DNA from: Phallusia mammillata
Taxonomy: Eukaryota; Chordata; Ascidiacea; Phlebobranchia; Ascidiidae
DNA length: 64,000 nucleotides
Assembly (NCBI GenBank): GCA_003260075.1
Contig: QLIY01000058.1
Coordinates: forward strand, 124,001-188,000
Reading direction: 5' to 3'
How positions within the stretch are numbered: position 1 is the first letter of the stretch; each line of letters begins with the position of its first letter. Below the pieces are notes generated by a model, which worked only from the letters and a program-made list of their open reading frames with translations, was not told the origin of the DNA and did not search any database. The position numbers and the translations under genes were made by a program. Of the stretch, positions 34,701 through 47,100 are shown in pieces.

Positions 34701-37700
34701 TCTCGACCCCGGCGATGACGTCATGCACACGTCAGAGGATGTGTCGTCACGCCTGTGCACGGGGAGTGGGGCGGAACTGATGGAGGCCAGTAAATATCAT
34801 CGCGGGGATTTCGGGGAATGGAAAACCGTGGTGATACCAGTGCCGGAAGATGTCGCTCAAGAGTGAGTTTTATTCCACTCGGGAGTGAAAATTTTAGTTT
34901 GCTGAGCTTCTTTACTTTTTAAGTCACAAAGTTGATATAAAAGATAAACAAAACTGATTGGTTTTTCAGGGCAAACTAAGCATTAGCTACTTTTCAGCAA
35001 TTTTGTTTATTTTAGTTTTTTCCCCCCCCCCGCTGAGCTTCTTTACTTTTTAAGTCACAAAGTTGATATAAAAGATAAAAAAAACTGATTGGTTTTTCAG
35101 GGCAAACTAAGCACTAGCTACTTTTCAGCAATTTTGTTTATTTTAGTTTTTCTTGCGAAACAAATTAACGCAAATCTTTACAGAACTGTTCGATTTCGTT
35201 GGATCCAGGAAGTTCCACAAGGTGTCACTACTGAGCAGCCATCGGACTGGGCTATTACGTCACTTTACATCGGTCCGAAATGTCCCGATCATTGTTCGGG
35301 ATTCGGGCTGTGCTCACGTGACCCTAAACTTGGGAGAAAGTGTTTGTGTGATGACGGAATGCAAGGTCAGATGGGTTCAAGCGGGTTAATGATCTGTAAA
35401 ACAAATGAATTCTTGATCGTAAAATAAGAAAAAAATATAATATAAAGGAAAATTTGTCCCCCCCCCCGAGAAAGTGTTTGTGTGATGACGGAATGCAAGG
35501 TCAGATGGGTTCAAGGGTTTTTTTAATTTGTAAAAAAAAACTGGATTCTTGATCGTGAAATAAACAAAAAAATAAAAGGTTAAGAAAGGAAAATTTGATG
35601 GGTTTAAAGAGTCATTGAATTCTGAAAACCCTTTGAAGTGTTTGTAATAATGTTATTTGAATAACTTTAAACGGGTTGAAATATGTAAAACAAAGTGTTT
35701 AAAAATCAAATATTCCTTTTCCCAGAAAACTTTGGATCTTGCGCCCCCGCGTGGCCGGGTCCGAGTGGATTTTGGGAGAAATTCGACGGAACACTGTCGT
35801 TCGAGTGGTGGCAACCTCCACTGGGTGGCGATGTGGAGATGGGATGCGGGGTTCTCCATGAAGGGGAATCCCTCTACTTCGGTCGTCATGGCAGCAGGGT
35901 TGTGACGACAAAACCGATTAATACCATTGATTTAAGGTAGGTTGAATGAAATATATATAGTTATATATAGTTATACAAGATAATAGGAACCTAACGTTTG
36001 TGAGGTACACATGGCAAGGACTAGAAAAGTATTGTTACCAACAACAAAATTGTTGTAGAATAAAACGTTTTAAACATTTGTTAACGTTTGTGTAACAAAA
36101 TCTTTACGTTTTATTCTAAAACAATTTTGTGGCAATTTTGTTCTTAAAGTTAACGTTTGTTACTTTTGTGGTATTGGCTGTCGTTTTCCACTTTGTGATA
36201 TGAATATCAGATATAAATGTACAATTTTTATATGTCTTTTATGCGAAAGGAAAAGAATCAGTTACATTTATTTGCTGGTTAAACTTTTAATTTGTGTCGC
36301 AAGTAATGCAAGATAATGGAAACTTAAGGTTTGTTATTTTAGTTGTAAGAGTTGTCTATGTTCCCCTACTGTTGTGTAATGTATGATGTAAATACACGCA
36401 CCTTATTTTCATGAAAGAAAAAAAATCTCAGTCTGGTTTATTTGCTGGAGTTTTATTTCTTCGACTAATAAGCGGTTAATTTACAATCCGTACAACTATT
36501 TCAAATTTCTAATTCTGATCGTTTTTTCTTTTTAGGCTCATCCAGTTCTACCTTCGCATCGGTTCCCGAAACAACGACCTCCAGTGTTTGACGCCTAGTG
36601 GTAGAAACGAAGGCATCATCTTACAATATTCGACCGACGCGGTCACGTGGCACCTTATAACCCCCCCCCCTATATATAGTTATACAAGATAATAGGAACC
36701 TAACGTTTGTGAGGTACACATGGCAAGGACTAGAAAAGTATTGTTACCAACAACAAAATTGTTGTAGAATAAAACGTTTTAAACATTTGTTAACGTTTGT
36801 GTAACAAAATCTTTACGTTTTATTCTAAAACAATTTTGTGGCAATTTTGTTCTTAAAGTTAACGTTTGTTACTTTTGTGGTATTGGCTGTCGTTTTCCAC
36901 TTTGTGATATGAATATCAGATATAAATGTACAATTTTTATATGTCTTTTATGCGAAAGGAAAAGAATCAGTTACATTTATTTGCTGGTTAAACTTTTAAT
37001 TTGTGTCGCAAGTAATGCAAGATAATGGAAACTTAAGGTTTGTTATTTTAGTTGTAAGAGTTGTCTATGTTCCCCTACTGTTGTGTAATGTATGATGTAA
37101 ATACACGCACCTTATTTTCATGAAAGAAAAAAAATCTCAGTCTGGTTTATTTGCTGGAGTTTTATTTCTTCGACTAATAAGCGGTTAATTTACAATCCGT
37201 ACAACTATTTCAAATTTCCAATTCTGATCGTTTTTTCTTTTTAGGCTCATCCAGTTCTACCTTCGCATCGGTTCCCGAAACAACGACCTCCAGTGTTTGA
37301 CGCCTAGTGGTAGAAACGAAGGCATCATCTTACAATATTCGACCGACGCGGTCACGTGGTACCTTATAGAGGTTCGGTAAGAGTACCGTGAGGCCTCAAC
37401 AGGTCGTGTCAAAGTTGTTATTTTCGCAGGAATTCAGTTTCGACGGCTATGCAGGAGGTGAATCCCCGCTTGTGACACTTAATATTCCTCACCACGCAAA
37501 GAGCGAGATGACGAGATTCAGATGGTGGCAACCACTAATGGAAGAGGGTAGGCTTGAGGTTGACTACTTTTGATAAGGAGTTTAATTTCCTAGAGCATTT
37601 TTAATATTACATACAAATGTCACCCCCCCCCCTTGACTACTTTTGATAAGGAGTTTAATTTCCTAGAGCATTTTTAATATCACATACAAATACAAATTTC

Positions 37701-38095
37701 TACTAGCGATTTAGTTCGGTAAAAACCCTCCTTAAAATTAAGCTCACCAAATTAACAAATAAAACATATTTTTACTGGTAAGAAGTCCATAGATATCATT
37801 CTCAATGCAGCGAAAGCACATCCATGGACTAATCTTCATTTCCCAAATTAATTCGTTTTTAAAGCATCAAAACAATACAAGATAAGCTGCAGACAGTGCA
37901 CAATGTTTCGACTTGTAATGTCTCATCAGTGCAACTGATAACAAGTCATAGGCCGTATTGGTTAGTGCAGCCATCCAACGGCACTCCAGTTATTTATACT
38001 TGTAAGAAGTATTTAGAACAGTGGTTCTCAAACTCGGTTTTCGGGGCCGCATGCGGCTCCGTACTACTTATTTTGCGACTCGCACCAGACCTCAG

Positions 38096-38143
<48 letters not shown>

Positions 38144-41100
38144 ATTTTCCCAAGGTTTCGTTTTTTTGCGGCTCCCTACACACTTAAAAAAAACACCATT
38201 TGGCCCCGACAATAAAAAAGTTTGAGAACCACTGATTTAGAATGCCGTGCAACGTTTTAAAGATTGCATTACCGTATCAAAAATTTATCGGAAATCTTTA
38301 AAAAACGATTGCCGACTGTTTTGTTTTGTTGTAGCCTGTCCATTAAAAAGTTGCTGCGTATGTTTACACCAAACGTAATAAAACGATTTGCCGCCAGGTG
38401 ATGCCAGAGCGCAGTGGGCGATTGATCACGTGATGATCGGACGCAACAATCTCCTTAGCAACGGTTTCCAGGACACTTTCAGTTCCGGTGGAGGAGAGGG
38501 GGGTGGCGAGCTCGACTTTTTCGGGGACGAGTTCGGGGATGCACCGAGTGGACCCGCTATTTCGGATGAGTGGTGGTACAGGATTTTAGGGGGGCAACTG
38601 GGCACATTCTGGGGGTGCGGAGACGGTGGTGGTGACTTCACTGAGACTTCACTCGTGTTTGATCAGCCAGCTTGTAAGTTGTGGTTTGAAACTTTTGCGT
38701 TGTTATTTAATAATTTTACATTGCCATAGCATTGATTCCAAGGTATGGCATATACCTGCAGCACTTTGAGGTCAAGTTTATATAAATCACATGGGGAAAA
38801 CACATAAATTGTGGCGTGTTTTACCACGAATTTGATAAAACATCTTAAACATTTCATCATATCGATTTACTTGCAATATTAGGCTGAAATATTAAAACCC
38901 AAAATTGTCATTCAATTTGGTAAAACCAATAAGCATTTTAGATTGTAAAAATCAGATAATTATATATATAACTATAATTTATGTGTTTTTTCTTATACCA
39001 GCTCAATTATTTTGGACACAAAATGGTTCCATACGCTATATCGCGTAACAATAAGTTCGACGATTTGTGTTGTATAAAGTTTGTTTGTGGCTGAATAGTT
39101 TCCTTCAATCAAAGCTTGACCCTCGGCAACTATAAGCATGTAATACACAAGCATTGTTTTATTTTCCAGCTCTTCGCATCGCTGAAACTTGGGATTTCTA
39201 TCTTCTTTCCGGATCTTTCCTCCAGTTCGACCTCATCATAGATTGCGAGGGAAATGACCCCAACAATGAGTTCGTCACGCTTGAGTTCTCGTCCGATCTC
39301 GGTCGCTCATGGCAACCGGTTCTTCCCCAGTGTTTACCCGGTATTTTTTTCCACACACCAGTCTTTTACTAAAAATAAAAATAAGCAACCTGAAACTGAA
39401 GTCACGTTTTTTAAAATTTTGTGTGGCAATGACGTAATGTTAATGACGTCATAGGTACGTCAGTGGGATGCAAGTACGGGTTGGGGTCGACTTACTTTAA
39501 GAAGTTGAACCAAAAGTGGACGCGTCATACTGTGATGATCCCAGAATCAATGAGGTCGGTTTGCTTCTAAACTTTTGTTTGTCTTGATAATTACCAGAAT
39601 CAATGTGACAGTCACAAACACGTTTTTGAGAGTCATTTACTTTTGGTGTTAAAAATTATTAACTTTTGTGTTGTGTTGTTTCGATTTATTTTAAGCGTAT
39701 AGAAGTAAATGAATTAGAATATTGTAAACAGCGGCAAAAAAATAAGACCTTCCCCCCCCCCACTTTTGTTTGTCTTGATAATTACCAGAATCAATGTGAC
39801 AGTCACAAATACGTATTTCATGTGTGGAAAGTAAAGGATCATTTACTTTTTGGTGTTAAAATGATAAACGTCTGTGTAGTGTTGATTCGATATATTTTAA
39901 GCGTATAGAAGTAAATGAATTAGAATATTGTAAAAAGCGGCAAAAAACTAAGACCTCATTTTGTACAGATTGCCCAATGTACGATTTCGATGGATTCAGC
40001 GCTTATTGCCCTCTAGCGGCATTCAGTGGGCGTTGGACAACGTGTATTTGGGCAGCGGATGTCCATGGATGTGCAGTGGATTCGGCAAGTGTCAGAGAGC
40101 GGTGTTCGGGGTGGGAGACGAATGTGTGTAAGTTACAAGTTTATTCTGGAGGGCTGCAGGGATCCAATCTGGACCAGCAAAACACAGAAATGTATTTGAA
40201 GTGTTTGCGGAAATGTAAATGCAGTATGGACTGCATTAGGCAACATCCTACAGACAAATCCTTCAAACACTTAGAATAGCTTTGCTCAATGGTGGTTTTA
40301 CTCTGCTGTTGCAAATATGTAAGGTAGCTGATGAACAGATCATAGATGGGCTAAAGAAGGGATTGCTGTATGTTCAAACTATGCCTATATATATTTGTTT
40401 TATTTTTATAGAAACAAAACTTCGGGAGATCTTAAAAAACTTTTAATATTAAAACGACTTTGGTAGATATTGAAACAAAACAGAGAACTATGTTTGAAGT
40501 TATTGACAGAATTATTGCATAAAATCCCACTGACAATATGAAGTTCAGGTTAAATACAAAGAAAGTGGTTGTTGCGTTTTTCTCTTTTCGATGCGAATAT
40601 GTAAGCTAGATGCTAAAACGTTGGATAGATCATAGTGGACAATACTCTATCATGAAATATCCCGAAAAGCCCCGCACTTATTTGGTTTTATTCTTGTTGC
40701 GTACCTTGTGAGATTTGAACCCACAAACACTGAAACTTACTAAGGTACCTGCAGCTAACAAGGCCCATTAAAAAACTATTGCGTATAACTAAAAAATAAT
40801 TCAACCGTTCCAGGCCAAATTCGGCATGATTGTTGACCCCCCCCCCAGAGCAGTGTTCGGGGTGGGAGACGAGTGTGTGTAAGTTGCATGTTTATTCTGG
40901 AAGATTGAGGCTTACAGCCGGAATTTTCGAGTTTTTCAAACATCATTAATAACGTTACTCGGTGCTGTCGTTTTTGTTTTGTTGCACATATGTAAGGTAG
41001 CTGATGAACAGATCATAGATGGGCTAAAGAAGTAATTGCTGTATGTTCAAGCTATGCCTATATATATTTGTTTAGTGTTAAAACAAAACTTTGGTAGATA

Positions 41101-44100
41101 CTAAAATCTTATGATATTAAAACCATTTTGGTAGATATTTAAACAAAACAGAGAACTATGTTTGCGATTAAACACGATACAAGGCCTGTATTACATAAAA
41201 TCCCACTGACAAATTCTTGAATTTAAAGTTAAAAACTTGAGAAAAAAATGCTCTATAATGAAACTTTTATGGTTGTTGAACCTGTACCCTGTGAGATTTG
41301 AACCCACAACCATTGAAACTTACTACTTGTTGTTTTACCAGTTAATCTGTTTACTTCATTATTTCAGTTGCGATCCTGGTTTTGAAACTTCCCCACATTG
41401 TCAGCCAAGCAGCAATATATCCCGAGCGTTTAAAGATAACTTCGACCATCCATGGGATCCTGCAGGTACGGAATAACATCACACCAACCCGATATTATCA
41501 AACTTTTGTTATAACATTTTTCCTCTGCAGGCCAATATTCACTTGTTGTGGGTCGAGATCCGGTTTTGTCCGACGATCTCACATCGGTTGGTGTAATGGT
41601 GAGTGGAGAGAATCTTCAGTTTTCCCGAGCCGGTGTGAGGATGCTTCAAACCAATCCCATCAATACGACACACGCGAGATATTTACAATTCCATATCCTG
41701 CTACAAGACGATGGTACAATGCCACTTTTCTGATGCAATAAATTTAGTCATTACGTCATGGCTGTTCACGAATGACGTAATGTATCTGAAAACATCGAGT
41801 TTGATAATTTGTCTTTGCTAAAAAACGTTTTAGTGACGTCATTGAAAATCGTATTTTGATGACGTCATGTCAAAAGGAATAATTCTTTCTCACCTAATTA
41901 AATCTTTTAGTCGAAGGTCCGGGTTATTCGGTACTTGTGCAGTCAAGCATAAACAACGGTATCACGTGGGACACGCTTGAGCGCGTCGACCCTGTCCTCA
42001 GTCAAGCGATGAAATTTGTGAACGTGAAATTGCCGAAGACAGCGCGCCACCCAGCGACAATATTTCGGTGGTGGTCGAGCAACTTTATTAGTGGTGAGTA
42101 TATCGAAAACACAATATTCCTCACCGATTGTTTACGCATTGTGACGTCACAGCCCAGGACGAGCTGAGGTGGGCGCTCGATAACCTTGTGATCGGAGGAA
42201 GGTCATCCGCGTGTGATCCTCATCAGATCCTGGATGACTTCGAACCGATGCAGGATGACAATTGGCTCTTCATCGACGGCGGGAAGACGGGAGGTGGTTG
42301 CCAGGCAACAGAGCCGGACTTCTTTGAATCTGAGATTGTGGTCAGGTGGGGAAATGATTGAGTTAAACTTTCATCGTATGATTATCACTTGTTTTTTTTG
42401 CAAAACATTTAAAGATTAGGCCCCCCCCCCCGAAATGATTGAGTTAAACTTTCATCGTATGATTATCACTTGTTTTTTTGCAAAACATTTAAAGATTAGG
42501 TACACAAGACACGGTGTTAAAGAATAGTTTAAAACGTAGACACTTTTTTGAGCAAAATTTTTTACGTGTTATTATGGATCCCCTTCCCTACGTAAATTAG
42601 TTGGAATAATACCTTTACGGAATTATGAATCAAACTAATTGAGTTAAACTTTCATCCCAAGATTATCACTTGTTCAGGATTTAAATATTTTTTTGCAAAA
42701 CTATTAAAGATTAGGTTCACAAGACATGGACTTGAAGAGTAGCTTTGCTAAAAGCAAAATTGCCAGCGATGTAGAATAAAACGACATTTTAATGAGCAAA
42801 CGTATTTACTTGTTATATTCCACTTCGCTTGCAATTTTGTTTTTAGTAAAATTTAGAGATCAATCCAAGGAAACTGTTATCCATCTAATATCTCAGTTGT
42901 AACTGCTATTCAGGGGAGCGTACCCGGAACCGTTTGGTCCGGAGCTGCAGGATTCTTCTCTCGTTTTCGACTCTCTCACAGGCGAACACTCGTTGGTAAC
43001 ACGTGACTTGTGCGTCATCAACAATGATTACGTCATCCAGTTCAAGGTAACTCGTGCGTGACGAGTCGCGGCTTCTCGCTCAACTTACAATTCTTCAGAT
43101 TAAAATCGGCTGCGACGAGACTACAACGCCCTCGTCACATAACTCGGTGCGTCTCGAGTTCTCGGCTGACGACGGGGTCACGTGGCATCTGGTGCTTCCC
43201 CGCTGTCATGGCAACGACGCCACACCGGCCGGATGTACGTTCGAGCGCCACCAACCCCCCCCCCGGTGATTCCCCTGCAGGGGAAGGACCACATTTGCAG
43301 GTGATTTGATGATGCATAGTTAATTTCAAATCAAATTCGATTTGATGTGAATGTGTTATAACATCACAGTGCAAATGCTGTTCGCTTCCGGTGGCATCAA
43401 GACAAATATCCCCATCACTGTGGTCCCCCCCCCCGGTGATTCCCCTGCAGGGGAAGGACCACATTTGCAGGTGATTTGATGACGCATAGTTAATTTCAAT
43501 TCAAATTCGCTTTGACCTGAATGTGTTATGACACCACAGTGCCAATGCTGTTCGCTTCCGGTGGCATCAAGACAAATATCCCCATCACTATGGCAACAGT
43601 GACGTGATTTCGTGGTTTATTGATGACGTCTACATCGGTCCTGCTTGCGACCAAATGTGTAGCGGTCATGGGACGTGTATTGGTGGTGGGATGTCCTGCG
43701 TCTGTGACGAGGGATTTATGTCACAAACCTGCTGTGATGTCATAGACGGAGCGAATCCAACATTTTTCAAGGAAATATTCGATTATGGTGGTATGTAATA
43801 TTTACAAATCTGATATTTTTGGGTTCTAAATGAAATTAACTTTGCAAGATTTCTTTCCTATTACGTCATCATCATCATGGAGTGACGTAGCGGGAGGACA
43901 CGTGACAACTGCGTCATCAACTTGTGACGAAAGCGTAATACATCTTGGACAAAATTACGTCATGACTAAACCTGGTAGCCGCGTTCTCGCGACACGCGAC
44001 ATCGATACGCGACAAGCGACGTTCGTTAGTATGATTGTTACGTCATAAATTATGGTTTGTTCCATATTCGAGGTTTCTTTTTCAGATTTATCCAGTTCCA

Positions 44101-47100
44101 CCTGAAGCAAGAGCCACTGGTATTAACTGACCACGGTAAGATTACGAACATGTTTGTGTGGAAGTTGTTGATCATTGTGATATTGGCATAAATAATGTTA
44201 GCTATTGTCACCTGTTATTATAACCTATCCTTGGATGTTACGTTAAAACGTGAATGGTTTTGCCTACACCAGTGGTTCTCAACTCGTTTCGGGCCGTGTC
44301 CAATTAAATAAATATCGTGGACCGGTCAATTGTTAAGTGAGCATAAAGAAAGCATCCTCAACAAGCGTATTGACTTGAAATATATTCTTTGAATAAATAA
44401 TTTAATTTTAAGGGGAGATAACAGATAATAACGAATGGCCAATAACTTGGTTAAGATTTTTTCGTACTGAATGATCAATTAATTACAATCAACTAGGCTA
44501 TGTCCTCCCCCCCCCCACAAGCGTATTGACTTGAAATATATTCTTTGAATAAATAATTTAATTTCAAGGGGAGATAACAGATAACAACAAATGGCCAATA
44601 ACTTGGTTAAGATTTTTTCGTACTGAATGATCAATTAGTTACAATCAACTAGGCTATGTCCGATTTAACACAAAATATAATTAACGTCCTGTGGACCACC
44701 CAAAAAGTCATCATGGGCCATCAGTTGAGAACTACTGGCCTACACGGTAGCAACTTCACATTTTACTCAATTCCATCTTTTTGTGGTCGTGGTATTATTA
44801 TTGTTGATCACTTAATACTCCCTTCATTGTAAACAAAATGGTGTTGGTCATATCTTGCACTCGATTCTCCTCTATGTTTGGTTGTACTTGTGTTAAACAA
44901 GCAAGCATATAATTATATATCACAAGTACGTTTGTTTCAAGACTGAAATCATTTAGTTTTAGTATAAAGAGCAAATCTTAGTCAAATAGAATGATTCTAT
45001 TTGAATAAGGCACTGAAGATGCTTGCATAAGCGAAATTATTTGTTCTATTTACAAACGCTAACTGATTTCAGCCATAAAACAAACGTTTCCAAACTTATG
45101 ATACATATTATGAAAGGTGGAAATCGTTACAACAACGGTAACAGAATAAGAAATGTTTACCAGAATCAACTTATTATAATTAACTTGAATATATTTTGTC
45201 AGATGTTGGGGCGCAACCAACAGAAAGCGAAATTGAACCGATCTTGTTGCAATACTCGACAGACGGTGGATTATCATGGACCGTTGTCGAATCTTTCCCA
45301 TTCAAACTCAGCGAAGTAAGTCAAACTTATGAAAAACTGTTTAAGTGGTGCTAGTTGCTCAACAATTATTCATGCATTTTTCCAATGAAACTGATTGTAA
45401 ACCTTAAAGGACAAATTAAATTTACGTTTTTTACAACTTTAATGAAAACCTAATACTGGTATTTTCTTTTTAGTCACAGACGCAATACGTAGCTGTGGGA
45501 ATCCCCGAAGGCGCGAGGGCCAACGCCACCCGACTTAGATGGTGGCAACCTTCAAAAACAGCCGAATTCACGCTTGGATGGGCACTGGATCACGTGGTTG
45601 TCGGAAGGGGACTTACGGAGATCGAAGACGATTTTAGCTCGTGAGTGATTTCGTCATAATTTTGAAGCAGTTTTTTTACCTTGCTGTTTTTTCGTTAGTG
45701 GTTATGGAAACCAATATTTAGTTGTTGCAGAGTTTGCGTCAAGCACATGTAGTCATTCAAGAATAAATTGTACATTACTTATTCTAAAACTTTGTTTAAC
45801 GCTGCAAAAACTTGCTCTTCTGGATTTCTGCAGTAAAACTCTATTTTATTGCAGTGTACATGCAGTTGTTGCAGATTTTGTGTCAAGAACATTACTGAAT
45901 CTGAAGTACATTACTTTGTTAACCCTGTAAATATAGATATTCTGCAGTAGAACTCAGTGTTTATCTCCTTGCAGTGCACAGGATCAAGTCTGGATCGATC
46001 TTGCCTCGTCACAGATTCAAACCGGATCCGACTCGTGTTGTTCCGATGCGAACTGTCAGTACCTCAACATCGGCGACCCAGGGCTAAGTTTGCGGGATTG
46101 CTCGCTTCAATATGCCGCCACAAACGGCATAGACGTCCGTGCGGGCTCTTATATACATTTCTCATTGCTATCTGCTTGCGGAACCACAACATCTTGCTCT
46201 GGTGACCAATCTTATTTGTATTTCAATTCTGCTATCAGTTTGTTTCAAACATTTAATCTTGTTTTCCTAAGATTTGTCTCTGGAATTCTCTACCGATTTC
46301 GGCCACACGTGGTCGCTGGTGATCAACCCCTGCCTCCCTAGCGACACCTCGTGTTTACATGCACATCCGGGTTCCTTGTATACATCTGACGCTTTTGCAT
46401 CGACCAATGGCGCCCTCAGGAGGGTTGTATTCCCCTTACCAGGTTAGCCACAGAATATATCATGTTTGAGATTTACCATTTGCTTTAAATCTCGCTACCA
46501 AGCATAAGTTGATGCTGTAATTAGAAACAGGGAAACATATATTGTAGATAGTATAAAATTAAAGACCTATTACGTGGTAAGTAGCTTACAGACAGCCATG
46601 TCTTGTCACCAGCTGCACTGATGAGACCTTAAACATTGTAAACCAGTATACTCCGCGGTTTCCGCCCAATTGTGGTATTGAACTGAAGTAAGGAGGCATT
46701 GATTTTTAGCCTGTTACTTCAAACAAACTGTGGAGTGCCGTTGGCTACACTAGCCATTAGCCAAAACTTATAGGCCAAAACAGTGTGCACTGTCTGCGGC
46801 GTACTTATGTTGTAATCTTTGCTCAAGTCCGAAGTCATTTATTTCTCTCCATTTTTTTTGCCCAGTATGCTATAAACACGAATAAATGCCATTACATACA
46901 ACCCATTATTGCTAAGGTTACCACGCTTAGTGCGTTATTTATCACTCGAATAGTTTTTCAATTTCTTCATATCAAAAACTAAAAAAATAACTCCGTATGA
47001 TTTCTGTTAAAAAAATTCTGTTGGGAAATTTCGTATGAGCGCAAATTAAATCCACGATTTAATCTAGAATCGACGTGGTCGCCGGAAACGAGGTTCCGGT

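Larger units (their letters stand above)
33721..38453 (+). other. RELN: RELN repeat 3 (exons 25b-32a) with EGF 3
   Basis: Exons after 25: 34118-34267, 34582-34862, 35184-35365, 35726-35936, 37245-37371 (partial allelic copy 36536-36660), 37430-37547, 38398-38673. Subrepeat [25 protein letters not shown] and [13 protein letters not shown] 3: [11 protein letters not shown], then CLCDDGMQG and NFGSC across an intron. Subrepeat [35 protein letters not shown] and [10 protein letters not shown]. Confidence 0.9.
38454..42200 (+). other. RELN: RELN repeat 4 (exons 32b-39a) with EGF 4
   Basis: Exons after 32: 39170-39340, 39455-39554, 39969-40127 (tail copy 40847-40878), 41368-41465, 41531-41713, 41911-42093, 42153-42345. 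Exon 32 contains an unusual glycine/acidic stretch ([17 protein letters not shown]). Subrepeat [15 protein letters not shown] and [13 protein letters not shown] 4: [11 protein letters not shown] with a longer than usual loop, then [13 protein letters not shown]. Subrepeat [23 protein letters not shown] and [12 protein letters not shown]. Confidence 0.88.
42201..45603 (+). other. RELN: RELN repeat 5 (exons 39b-46a) with EGF 5
   Basis: Exons after 39: 42914-43046, 43099-43300 (broken by C10 at 43255-43264, with roughly 15 residues lost), 43540-43790 (copy 43370-43424), 43849-44020, 44086-44135, 45203-45315, 45474-45640. Subrepeat [35 protein letters not shown] and [12 protein letters not shown] 5: [23 protein letters not shown], all in one exon. 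Subrepeat [26 protein letters not shown] and WALDHVVVG. Confidence 0.88.
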
